The position numbers and the translations under genes were made by a program. Shown one piece after another: positions 1-9,408 of a DNA stretch of 28,643 bases; position 1 is the first letter of the stretch, and each line of letters starts with the position of its first letter. The notes below the pieces were generated by a model, which did not search any database, was not told the DNA's origin, and saw only the letters and a list, made by a program, of their open reading frames with translations. The stretch lies in the NCBI GenBank assembly GCA_036940085.1, contig JALLBK010000354.1, forward strand, positions 1 through 28,643. The letters are read 5' to 3'. The DNA comes from Discostella pseudostelligera. Its lineage: Eukaryota; Bacillariophyta; Thalassiosirophyceae; Thalassiosirales; Thalassiosiraceae.

Positions 1-136
1 ATATCGCTGAACATGGTCTTCGCATTCGTCAGCGCTCGTCGTCGGTCGTCGCTCTCCACGCCAACCCAACGCGAAGGACATAGCCCTACCAATACCAATG
101 CCGCCCATTCCAGAGTGTGCTATTGCAACCATAACC

Positions 137-781
137 ATGACTCCGCGTCGTCCGCTTGCAACGTTGGTGGTCCTGATTGTATTTGTATATTTCTCGACGT
201 CGGGATCTGCTTTTGCTCCCCGGGTGATGATTCCATCACCTCGTCAACAAATAATCTCACCGTCAACACCAATTTCTCAGCTCGCCGCATCTGCCGACGA
301 TAGTCCTTCCTTCATGGACAACTTGACTCAGCGGTACCAACTATTCCAAAAATCACGATCGGATGGGTACAACTTCAAGCAAAGTACAGCGGTCGCCATT
401 GCCGGTGAATACGATGTCGAGGAAGTCCAATCGAAGATCAATGACTACATCGATTCTGCTCCCTGTGTCATGTTTACATGGGAAGCATCCCCATCATGCA
501 AAAAGGCAATCAAATATTTGGATATCGCTGGAGCATCGTACAAGATTGTGAGATTGGATAATCCATGGACTGAAGGGAATCCTATCCGAGCGGAGTTAGG
601 AAAGATGGTAGGACGATCTTCGGTACCAGCCATTTTCATTGGAGGGAAATATGTGGGTGGCTTTGACGGTGGAGTGGGAGAGGAAAGTCCTGGGATTTTA
701 GAGATGGCCTTCAAGGGAACTTTAAGAGAGAAATTGAAAGAGGTTGGGGCATTGAAGAGTGAGGATCCCGGTGAGGATTGA
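137..781 (+). CDS. Plastid-targeted glutaredoxin-like protein with SPSC active site
   Basis: Single-exon gene, 214 aa from the ATG at 137; an in-frame ATG at 98 would add 13 residues, but the later start gives a standard signal peptide (MTPRRP followed by a hydrophobic run). That run ends in GSAFAP, the diatom plastid-import cleavage motif. After a linker of about 90 residues comes a glutaredoxin fold: beta strand CVMFTW, active-site loop ASPSCKKA (residues 117-124), the cis-Pro loop SSVPAIFIGGKYVGGFDGG (the usual TVP...GGxxxGG glutathione-binding region), and a C-terminal helix. Glutaredoxins normally carry CPYC or CGFS here; this one keeps only the second Cys, and the catalytic first Cys is Ser. 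Family membership is secure. Catalytic activity as a classical oxidoreductase is doubtful, and binding of glutathione or an Fe-S cluster is unproven. The protein should act in the stroma. Confidence 0.85.
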   Translation: MTPRRPLATLVVLIVFVYFSTSGSAFAPRVMIPSPRQQIISPSTPISQLAASADDSPSFMDNLTQRYQLFQKSRSDGYNFKQSTAVAIAGEYDVEEVQSKINDYIDSAPCVMFTWEASPSCKKAIKYLDIAGASYKIVRLDNPWTEGNPIRAELGKMVGRSSVPAIFIGGKYVGGFDGGVGEESPGILEMAFKGTLREKLKEVGALKSEDPGED

Positions 782-1210
782 TCTCCTATTGCCAGCTCCA
801 TCGCTTGTCAGTGAGAGGCCCATGGCTGTTCTCAAGTACTACATGTTGTAGTAGTAAATGAAGTACTACATGAAATGATGCATTCACTCTTCCACTCACT
901 GCTCAACCGGTGCATTACAATATTGAATTGATAGCCATGGGATATGGGATTTGGTGGACTAAGTGTACGGGGGAGGCTGCAAGAAAGTTGCGGCTTGAAA
1001 AGATACTCGCGGCTTGAAAAGATACTTTCGGCTTGAAAAGATACTTAACCAATTTAGAATTAAAATCTGAAATTGAAAAAGATACTTAACAAGTTTTGGA
1101 ATTGAAATTTGACATTAAAAAAGATACTTAATAATATTTTGCGCTGGAGTGAGTTGTGACAAACTTGCGTGCGCCGCCCAACAAAGCTGCACTCACCACT
1201 ACCACCAATC
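782..1210. other. Intergenic region with AGTACTACATG and GATACTT repeats
   Basis: No gene is seen in these 429 bases. Just after the glutaredoxin stop, AAGTACTACATG occurs twice (834-845 and 861-872), with a short dyad between (TACTACA-TGT-TGTAGTA), perhaps part of the 3' end. From 990 to 1135 there is a run of repeats: three copies of GCGGCTTGAAAAGATACT or near (990-1007, 1009-1026, 1029-1045), then two diverged copies around GAAAAAGATACTTAA (1071-1090) and AAAAAAGATACTTAA (1118-1132). They lie about 80-220 bases ahead of the start at 1211, so they may be promoter elements of that gene. Confidence 0.6.
990..1135. repeat. Short tandem and spaced repeats with core GAAAAGATACTT
   Basis: Three near-identical 17-18 bp units with a spacing of 19-20 bp are followed by two A-rich relatives 30-45 bp further on. 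All share the core GAAAAGATACT or AAAAAGATACTTAA. The regular spacing close to two helical turns, and the position upstream of a gene, suggest protein-binding sites rather than a random microsatellite, but this is inference. Confidence 0.7.
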
Positions 1211-2878
1211 ATGGCATGGGCCAGCGTGGCCATAAAATCCAACACCCCATCCATCCCCAACCCCCTGCCGCCTCGCAACGGGATAAATAACACCTTATTC
1301 TCAGCGATGGGTGTCGGCATCATTGATAAAAGTCGAGGGAAGGCATCCTCTGAGACTGAGACGGAGAGTGTGGCGCCACCTCTGTCATCTCGAATGCTCT
1401 CTGAGGCGGCAGCGGACGACACCCGCTCCGACTCTGGCTCCTCCGGCGACACTACCAGTCATCGTCATGGTGGCCCCCAAAAGACTCTCGTAATTTACTC
1501 TGGACCAACCTCAATGAATCGTCTCGACGGAAAGAATGGCATGTACATTGACAACATGAACTACTTCCTCGAACATGGCATCTCCTGTCTCGACGACGAC
1601 CCGGAATCTCGTGGCGATCACCTCAACAATGCTGAACCTGTCATTGTCAAATATGCCTTCGTACTAACTCAAGAGGTGGCTGACTACTACAACTCACCGA
1701 ATGGTCCACTAACGAAGAAAATTCAAGAGTGTAAGAGTATCGATAAGAAAGTTCCAGGAGATGGCGAGAACAGTTTCATCAGAGTAGTGACACGTCTGGA
1801 TCGTTGTTATGATATGGAGTCTATTCGAATTGTGGTGACGAATATGAATGTGCAAGCTCTATACGACAATTTGCTCTTTATCAACTGCGGTTTAGTGGGG
1901 CCTAAATTTGGACCGGGATCACCAAAGCTCATCCCCTCTTCGTCTAAAACCAACTCGAAACTAACCATGGTGCCATATTCCCATTGGAGTCAGCTGTACA
2001 CTTCTAGACTCACCGATTCCGTTCGTTTGGTTGGTCATTCCATCAATACACATTTTCACACCTTCTTTCCTCATGTGCAGAGCTTCTTGTATGCATTGCG
2101 GACAGATACTGTCCCAATATTGATCTCCTCGGGAGCAATTTACGACTGTGGACTCACCCAAGAGGAGCTGGGGGGCAATCCAACGAAACGGTTCGAGCTG
2201 ATCAATCGGTATGAAGTCGGAATGAGTACTCAACTACTCAAGCAGGGATATAATATTGCCACAGCCTTTGTGAATCGATATGGATTTGGAAAGTCATTGG
2301 TCTATGATAAAACGAGCACGTGGGGGACAGAGCTCGATGACACCGTCAGCGATATTTGGTACGAAGATGGTATTCGAAATTTAACGGCTACCATGTCCAA
2401 GCAAACCAAATTTTGGGCGACGGCGACCACCACCGATGACAAATCTAGTTTGCGTGACAACAATAATCGTGGCGAGGACACATTTGAATATCACCAATGG
2501 GACATCTTACCATGGGACTACTTTGTCTTTTTCAAGGTATCTCGTCTCGTTCCGGAAGATGTCCAACGTGAAATGAATTACAATGTCGAAGAGCTTAAAA
2601 AAAGCGATGTACTCGTGATATCCAATGATCCACGCAGGTCACCTAGTGAATATTGGCTAAAGAAATCGGGGGTATTTGTTGAACCGAGGAATGTGTATCA
2701 TGATATCCTGATGGCAGGTGTTTTCCTAATTGTCATTGGGTTGGTGATGAAACGTAGATGTCGAATCCCTTTGATGAATCGAACTCGTGACAATATGATG
2801 ATGAATGGACAGCTTTCGCCACGCCGTAGGATGGGATTTGGGTTGAGGTGGAAACAAGGCCATGATCATGAAACATGA
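1211..2878 (+). CDS. Putative glycosyltransferase-like membrane protein
   Basis: Single exon, 555 aa from the first ATG (1211) of an open frame that extends further upstream without another ATG. The first 90 residues are low in complexity and rich in Ser and Thr. The globular part starts at KTLVIYSG and contains YAFVLTQEV, RVVTRLDRCYD, NLLFINCGLVGPKFGPG, WSQLYTSRL, VRLVGHSINTHFH, FFPHVQSFLYAL and YEVGMSTQLLKQGYNIA. The order 'FINCGxxGP ... W..LYTSRLxDxVRLVG ... PHVQS' resembles putative glycosyltransferases of algae and some bacteria; I recognise the pattern but cannot assign a CAZy family. Near the C-terminus (about residues 498-516) a hydrophobic stretch, ILMAGVFLIVIGLVM, followed by KRR looks like a membrane anchor with a cytosolic basic tail. 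No N-terminal signal peptide is visible, so a missed upstream exon is possible. Confidence 0.65.
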   Translation: MAWASVAIKSNTPSIPNPLPPRNGINNTLFSAMGVGIIDKSRGKASSETETESVAPPLSSRMLSEAAADDTRSDSGSSGDTTSHRHGGPQKTLVIYSGPTSMNRLDGKNGMYIDNMNYFLEHGISCLDDDPESRGDHLNNAEPVIVKYAFVLTQEVADYYNSPNGPLTKKIQECKSIDKKVPGDGENSFIRVVTRLDRCYDMESIRIVVTNMNVQALYDNLLFINCGLVGPKFGPGSPKLIPSSSKTNSKLTMVPYSHWSQLYTSRLTDSVRLVGHSINTHFHTFFPHVQSFLYALRTDTVPILISSGAIYDCGLTQEELGGNPTKRFELINRYEVGMSTQLLKQGYNIATAFVNRYGFGKSLVYDKTSTWGTELDDTVSDIWYEDGIRNLTATMSKQTKFWATATTTDDKSSLRDNNNRGEDTFEYHQWDILPWDYFVFFKVSRLVPEDVQREMNYNVEELKKSDVLVISNDPRRSPSEYWLKKSGVFVEPRNVYHDILMAGVFLIVIGLVMKRRCRIPLMNRTRDNMMMNGQLSPRRRMGFGLRWKQGHDHET

Positions 2879-3046
2879 CGTGTTCAAAGATATTGCCTAC
2901 TGATCACGTTCAAGGAGGAAAAGGAACAGCGCATATTCTTTGGTGGTCTGTCTAGGAAAGGGTTCAGATATCTACAAGCCGCGACTCATAAAGAATACTT
3001 ATTTGCTTGATGAATAATGATAATGCGCGAGGATATATTGCACAGT

Positions 3047-4411
3047 CTATGTTATCCAAAGCCCACTCTGCTCAAACCGACCTCTCTTGGCATCATGCCC
3101 AATGATGTAGTTATTGTGAACAACTACCGTTCCATTCTTTTTTTGTCTCTCTGACACTGCACCTTCTTTAACCCATTCGTCAAAGTATAATCGACCAGGG
3201 GCGAACTCGATTTCTCCAAGACCACCATGCCGAATCATGTACGTTGATGAGCGTAGGAGAGAGTTGAAGATAGGTTGGTTCAGTTGATGATTCGATTGCA
3301 GTTCTTTCTCCCAATCAATAAGGAATGAAATTGAGGCGTAGGATGGAGTGATGGCGAGAAACCCAGTGCAATAATAATCTCGAACTTTGTGGTAATTATG
3401 ATCATCAACAGCAGCAAGAATATCATATTTGGGTTGACGTTGCTTGTTCATGTCGATTGTATTGTTGTCATTGGCAACTTCTGAGCCAAAGAGCTCATTG
3501 CGCAGGTACGGAAATGGATTTTGAACCCACACTGCATCCACATCGGAGTATACAATAATGATATTATCCTTTGTTGATTCTTCTTCTCCAGTTTCTCCAT
3601 GATCCGAATTAACCCCCCCTCCTTGCCCTCTCAGGCTGCAAATTAAATTCAACAGATGAGTTGCCCGACTAGACACTAATTTCTTGTACGCAACGCTGTC
3701 GTAGTTTTCTGCCATGGACACGGAATTAAAGGCATCATCGTATCCAGGAAGGACGATCGTATTCCTCGTCTCTGATGCAAGATATGATTTGAGCTTGTCG
3801 TAAATGATGGAATCTTCAGCGATGACTATCAACACGGGTTGCTCTAAAATATTTTTCGCCATCAATACAATAAAGTGATGAAACCAATTCAGAAAGAAGT
3901 CCCAATAACCATCATTCACCGTCAACACAACTGCAAAGGACGGTTTGAATTCGGCATTCTCCTCAAACTGATGATTTAGAGAATCATGCCATTTATTGCG
4001 TCTGGACGAGGAGCAAATTTTTTTCGCCAATGTTTCATCGGCTACCAGTATTTTATCGGGCGTTGGATTATTTGGTGTTGGATTGACATGGCGAAGAGCA
4101 CTTGTTTCATTGGGATTGGCATTACTGGGTGTTGGTTCGACATAGTGAAGAGCACTTGTTTCATTGGGGGGTGCATCACTCGGAGATGGATTGGCATGGC
4201 GAAGAGCCTCACGCTGTGAGTCTATCTGGTATAATATCTTACTGTATGAAATCAACGCATTGATGATGATAAATGCGAGTAGTATGATAATCGCCCAGAG
4301 TGATAAGTTGAAAGATCGGCTACGCGACCATGAGCTGACGCGAGATGTCCTAATTCCGAGCAATTGTGCTCGTTCAAGGGAGGTCACCTTCCGACGAGTG
4401 AAAGGAGGCAT
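3047..4411 (-). CDS. Type II membrane nucleotide-diphospho-sugar transferase
   Basis: Single exon, 454 aa. A basic cytosolic N-terminus (SRVSSWSRSRSF) precedes one membrane helix (about residues 36-57), the usual Golgi type II layout. The stem (69-118) holds three tandem 18-residue repeats rich in Pro, Asn and Ser, with NETS glycosylation sequons. The catalytic part resembles the Nucleotid_trans family (PF03407): VVLTVNDGYWDFFLNWFHH, PVLIVIAEDSIIYDKL, and the metal-binding DxD in IIIVYSDVDAVWVQNPFPYL (D290, D292), then FLAITPS and a WEKEL..NQPIFN segment. The family transfers sugars to glycoproteins or cell-wall glycans; donor and acceptor cannot be read from the sequence. It is convergent with the 1211-2878 gene and divergent from the RecG fusion gene. 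Confidence 0.8.
   Translation of the reverse strand: MPPFTRRKVTSLERAQLLGIRTSRVSSWSRSRSFNLSLWAIIILLAFIIINALISYSKILYQIDSQREALRHANPSPSDAPPNETSALHYVEPTPSNANPNETSALRHVNPTPNNPTPDKILVADETLAKKICSSSRRNKWHDSLNHQFEENAEFKPSFAVVLTVNDGYWDFFLNWFHHFIVLMAKNILEQPVLIVIAEDSIIYDKLKSYLASETRNTIVLPGYDDAFNSVSMAENYDSVAYKKLVSSRATHLLNLICSLRGQGGGVNSDHGETGEEESTKDNIIIVYSDVDAVWVQNPFPYLRNELFGSEVANDNNTIDMNKQRQPKYDILAAVDDHNYHKVRDYYCTGFLAITPSYASISFLIDWEKELQSNHQLNQPIFNSLLRSSTYMIRHGGLGEIEFAPGRLYFDEWVKEGAVSERQKKNGTVVVHNNYIIGHDAKRGRFEQSGLWIT
4056..4212 (-). repeat. 54-bp tandem repeat coding for the stem region
   Basis: Nearly three copies of a 54-bp unit lie inside the glycosyltransferase gene; the landmark GCGAAGAGC/GTGAAGAGC on the + strand recurs at 4091, 4145 and 4199, exactly 54 bp apart. 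Each unit encodes 18 residues of the type LRHANPSPSDAPPNETSA. Since 54 is a multiple of three, copy-number changes would keep the frame. Confidence 0.85.
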
Positions 4412-4782
4412 TTCTTACACAATATCTCACGCTACGATGGAAGTTCGGCTGGAATGTCAAGGTCGGAAGCGAGCTACGGCTCTGTGGCGGAAATCTTGAT
4501 CATGGTTCAAGAAGGTTCAAGACAATGGGCAATGGGCAATGGGCAATGGGCAAATGGGCTGGTGTACAGGGAAATCGTACAATGAATCGCTGAAACCTAT
4601 TGGATCTTTGCCAAGCCGATAGGTGTTTGCAAAGACAGACGTTGGCTCCACTCTTTCCAGCAGCCGCGACGCCAGACAGACGAAAAATCTATCCGCCGAT
4701 CCACCGCCCACCGCCCAACATCACAGCCAGACCATGGCGGTGACGACAACGGAAAAGGAAAGGCGTCGGTATCGAAAGGGAA
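4412..4782. promoter_or_regulatory. Divergent promoter region of the glycosyltransferase and RecG fusion genes
   Basis: These 371 bases separate two divergent starts. They include four perfect CAATGGG heptamers in tandem (4523-4550) plus a variant CAAATGGG (4551-4558). A short upstream ORF (ATG 4734, stop 4788-4790, 18 codons) overlaps the chosen RecG start at 4783 in another frame. No E2F-like box, TATA box or other element that I can name is seen. Confidence 0.5.
4523..4558. repeat. CAATGGG heptanucleotide tandem repeat
   Basis: Four exact CAATGGG units are followed by CAAATGGG, in the promoter region between two divergent genes. This is a simple minisatellite, probably variable in length between strains. 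Confidence 0.9.
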
Positions 4783-4790
4783 ATGAGTAA
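4734..4790 (+). other. Upstream ORF overlapping the RecG fusion start
   Basis: ATG at 4734 opens an 18-codon frame (MAVTTTEKERRRYRKGNE) that ends at TAA 4788-4790, overlapping the main ATG (4783) in the arrangement ATGAGTAA. Such an overlap can lower or couple translation of the main frame. Alternatively the transcript starts downstream of it. Confidence 0.5.
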
Positions 4791-7700
4791 ACGCACAGTA
4801 GCATTCATGCTTCTCATCTCATTCCGTCGTCAACCGATTCGCGGACTACGTCCCTTGGTTGGCTATTGTGCTGCTTTCATGGAGCCAGCGCCGAGAAATT
4901 TTCTAAATAATAGAATGAATGGCAATGGTAGTGGCTGTGGGCGATACCGCTCGTCGACCGGAGTAGCAATGGAACTTCTCAGCTCCCCTTCTTCGTCTCC
5001 TGATGACAACACTCATCGGATAGTGGAAAACAACCATTATTTGAATAACGATCTTCTTCAGTCAATTTTACAGAAGCATGAAGTTAGACCGAATGAGTTG
5101 AATGAACGATGTCTGGTAGCTCTGAGCGGATGTCCCATCGGAATGGCAGATTATGCCGTACAGGCATATGCCAATCAACAGCGAAAGCGAGAGATCAAAA
5201 AGGAGACCAAAATATCAGATCCGAGCTCATATATAATGGCTGTTTTACGGTGAGTTGTCTGTGCACTGTAAATAAATCTATGTGAGATTCTTATGAGTTG
5301 AAATCATCCCGTGCCTCATTGCGATTGTTGGGAAGAAATAAGTTGGACGAGACCTCAAAATCTTCATCCCCATCCACACCAACAATGATAGATTCACCAG
5401 GAACGAGGACTTATCAGAGCAGAAGAAAAGTAGAATCTGAAAATTTGGAAGAGAAATATAGCACCCCACCTCCAAAGAAAAGAGTTGCGACAACTAAATC
5501 CAATATCACAAACCCATATTTGCCACGGAGGTTAGATGAGCACAGTTCACAAATCCCTGTTCCACTTGATAAAGAAGAAAAGAAAGAAATATCTGCTGGC
5601 AATATCGAACGAGTTTCAATGGATTACGTCAACAAATGTCTCGCTTGCCTGGCGAAACTTGAGCAACCAATCATTCAACTCTCTGGTGTTGGTCCAGCGA
5701 CAGAAGCCTGTTTTCACAAACTCGGAATATTCACCCTTCGTGATTTACTCTGGAATTTCCCTCGTACCTTCATAGATCGATCACAGTTGCAAAATAGCAT
5801 TTATCATGTCGCTGATGGAGAGATTGGGACATTTCGTCTCGTCGTCGAGAAGGCAAAAGTGAAACACAATACTGCGACTTGTACAGATGAATCCGGAAAC
5901 AATGTTGATGTTTCCTTTTTTTACGGTCAATCCAGGCAGGGCATGGTCATGGCATCCGCTGCAATGAAGAAATTGTGCAACATGGACTTAGATTCAACAG
6001 TTATGATTGTTTCGGGAAAGATAAAGCATTCCGAGCAGAAGTCAGTACTTTTCAACCCTGATGTAGTCATCTCTCCTGAGCAAACTGACAAACTTGGCAT
6101 CGAACCTGTCTATCACCTCACATCTGGCTTGACTCAAAAGAAAGTCATCGCAGCGGTCGATGCAGCCTTGGATGCGGCGGGTGAGTTGTTTAGTCTTTTA
6201 CCGGAGTCACTTCCAGATGACGTGCTTGCGACGTTGCGCTGGCCGACGCTTGTGGATGCCTTTCATCTTGCACACAAGCCGACGTCAATGGAAGAAACTA
6301 GAATCGATTCTCCATCGAGAAAACGCATTGCATTTGAAGACTTGTCAATGCAACAAGCTCAAATTGCTCTCTCGAGATGGGAACTCAAACACTGCGGTAA
6401 CAATTCAGATCTTCAAAGGAAAGACGCTTACGCTAGTTGGAGAGACAGTCCACTTGTCTATGCGGCAGTGACATCGCTTCCTTTTAGCTTGACTTTACAG
6501 CAAGACATCTGCCTGGAAGAACTCTGGGATGATGCAGTTGTCGGAGAGGATGGGCGAATGTTGAGGCTTCTTCAAGGAGACGTTGGTTCAGGGAAAACGG
6601 TAGTAGCATATTTACTGGGTTTGGGGTGCATCGAATCAAGTAGTGGTGGACGTGTGGTCACAATAATGTGTCCAACACAGCTATTAGCATCACAACATGC
6701 GCGAACGATATCTCAGTATGCATCTCATTTGCAGAATCAGAGTGACTGGAAAATCCATGTTGAGCTCCTGAATGGCAATGTGATTGGCAAATCTCGTGAT
6801 GACCTATTGTTACGACTTGAAAGAACAGATGACAATCATGCTGTCTTCCTCATTGGAACACATGCGCTAACGACACCAGATATCATTGATAGGCTTGAGA
6901 AAATCGGCATCTCTTTAGCCATTATTGATGAAGAGCAGCGATTCGGTGTGCGTCAGCGACAAGCTCTGACTACCGCTGCTGCTCACTCATTATTTATGAG
7001 TGCAACACCGATCCCGAGATCAATCAGTCAGAAGCGATGCGGTCTTGTAGATTTCACACACTTGGAATCTGAGCCCCGCCGTGTAGAAACCTCAATCGTA
7101 CCCTCGGATTCTCTGGCAAAGGTTCTTACAGTGCTAAAAAAGAAATTAGAGGAAGGTTCAAAATGCTTTTGGGTATTGCCTCGTATTGACCGGAAAGCGG
7201 GTGACACTGATGAAGATTCTACATCAGATCTGAATAACGTTGAAGATCGGTACACAATGTTAATTGAACTATTCGGCGAGAATAGAGTTTGTCGAGTTCA
7301 TGGACGAATGATCGACAAGGACCGTGAGGCACAGATTGCTTGCTTTGCAGATCCTTCCACTCAAGCTTCTATTTTGGTAGGCACCACCGTTATTGAAGGT
7401 AAGCGACCTGTGGTTCGTTCTTCTTTGCGTCACTCAATATTAATAATTGTTTCGTCCTGTCTCGAAGTCGGCATTGACATTCCGGATGCAAATATTCTAA
7501 TTGTAGAGAATGCCGATCGATTTGGACTTAGTCAACTTCACCAACTTAGGGGGAGAATCGGGAGAGCGGGCAGTAGATCAGATATTTCGTGCCACTGTCT
7601 GTTATTGACGAATGTTATCGGAACCAATCAGGAGGGCCCTACATCGTTGACAAGATTGCAAATACTGCAGAAGTCCAATAGAGGCGAGGAGATCGCCGAC

Positions 7701-9294
7701 GCAGACTTTTTGCTTCGAGGACCCGGTGAGTCGGCCTTTCGCTATGGTACCCATACAAAAGTTCTTGGTAATGCCTCACTAATCGTTTGGATTCAATGTA
7801 GGAGATGTGCTTGGCATCGCACAATCGGGAATGAATTTTGGGTCAACAGTAGACCCAGATAGTCATTGGGATTTACTAGATGCTGCAACCCGTTTCGGAA
7901 GAGGCTTCTTGCAAAATCCAACTGACTACGGTGAACGAATATTCAATGTGGAGACCAGAAGAGAAACTCCAGCGGGCATTTTGCTAACGCACTTATTCGA
8001 AGGGAAGGCAACCCCATACTACAACCAGTCCAGTGCATCTTCGAGACGAGGATGCTCATTAAGGATGATGATGGCTTTCTTTGGCGAGCGTTCAATTCCT
8101 GACAACAGCACTCTTCATGCAATTTATACACTTCAAAGCCTGGACGAGTCAAGAGGCGAACTTTCTCCAGATGACAAATCAGTTCATGAACAGATTGTTG
8201 CATTTTTCGGTGATAACAGTTATCCACAACATGCAAAGTCTGTTAACAGTGAACCAGAACGAAAGACCAAGGTAGAAGTTGCGTCGCCACTAACACTCAA
8301 TCCAATGGTAAGACATGTTGCTAATGAAGACTGGAGTCCTCCCATTTCGCAGCGACCTAATTCTTTTGGATGTTTTGCATTATCATAACTAGGTACCAAA
8401 TGTAGAGAAGTTGAATCTACTGGATGATAATGTGGTGTTTATTGTGATAGATGTTGAAACCACAGGTCTCGATGAATCAAGCCATATTATTCAAATGGCT
8501 GCAAAAGTTCTTGGATCTGACGATGAGGCTGACATCTTTGCAGGTAATCCATTGAATTATCAATGACTTCGTGTTCGTTGATATCTTCTGAATTCACGTC
8601 CTTCTTTTGTGTCATAGAGTATATCCTCCCACCAATCGACTGCATTCCAAAGATTATAGAACAAAGTGAGTTTGGTTTTACCGTTTTGTTGCTCAACTGC
8701 GTGCTCACATGGTTATTCATTCTCACTTTGCTGGACGTTGGATTCTACACAGTTACTGGAATAACGGACGAATTTCTTCGCCTCGGAGGTAACGACCCTT
8801 ATTCTGGAAAGACAAGAGGGGCGGCCAGAGAATTCCGTGATGTTTATCTCGACTTTCAAAAATTTTGCAATGAAAAGAAAAATGGACGGCAGCTAGTATT
8901 TGTTGCGCATAATGCCAAGTTCGATATCCGAATGATAAATGGAGAGCTGAAACGATTGCGATTTTCTGCGCAAAGTGAGTCTGTTCCCATGCTAGGCGAC
9001 ACGTTTCAGACATCCTTGGACACTCTTCAATTGTTTCGGCACACAAAAATGTGGGGAACCGGATTAGTGCGTAATCCAAATATTCCTCGGCCATCGTCAT
9101 TCAAGCTGCCAGAGCTTTACTCGTATATCTTCCACGAGCCTATCTCAAACTCACACAATGCTGTTGGAGACATCAAGGCAACCGAACGTCTCCTTCTATC
9201 CGTGCAATTCATCGGTTGGAAAAGTATTGCGAACGACATTCAAGAACCCTTCGTAAGAATAGTTCCAGCCGGCGAGGTCAATAACCTGTCATGA
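4783..9294 (+). CDS. RecG-type helicase fused to a DEDDh 3'-5' exonuclease
   Basis: Seven exons: 4783-5249, 5336-7398, 7468-7725, 7802-8307, 8393-8543, 8618-8665, 8753-9294. The introns are GT-AG, 69-87 nt; the spliced length is a multiple of three and encodes 1344 aa. N-terminus (1-40): Arg-rich and hydrophobic, organelle-import-like. Residues 90-157: hnRNP Q acidic-domain-like module (LNERCLVAL, DPSSYIMAVLR). Then RecG: HhH region LSGVGPATEACFHKLGI, wedge OB-fold, Walker A GDVGSGKT (570-577), DEEQRFG (687), SATPIPRS (711), TTVIE-VGIDIP, QLHQLRGRIGR and LRGPG-DVLGIAQSG; splicing restores the last two family motifs. From residue 1118: exonuclease motifs DVETTG (D1118, E1120), HNAKFD (1217-1222) and HNAVGD (H1299, D1304). 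The exonuclease part has no in-frame ATG of its own ahead of DVETTG, which supports one fused protein. RecG remodels stalled forks and R-loops; the exonuclease would trim DNA or RNA ends. Location is probably mitochondrion or plastid. Confidence 0.85.
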
Positions 9295-9408
9295 GGATGT
9301 TCCAGTAAGTGAGGCACAAACCGATCGCCGGGATGTTGAAGTCAGTGATGTCTTATTATAATCAATGCGCTACGTTTCGTATTAGGCGTGTTATCGAACT
9401 GAATCATT

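Noticed and set aside
445..801. 118-codon open frame on the minus strand opposite the glutaredoxin gene
   Set aside because: Antisense of a clear family member; no domain or targeting signal.
8308..8392. RecG ending at the stop at 8386-8388, with a separate exonuclease gene after it
   Set aside because: Good GTAAGA...CTAG intron ends, conserved phase and no ATG before the exonuclease motif make one spliced gene more likely; still needs cDNA proof.
8975..8995. GTGAGT...CTAG inside the last exon of the RecG-exonuclease gene
   Set aside because: Only 21 nt, far too short to be spliced, and the reading frame across it is open and consistent with the exonuclease domain.
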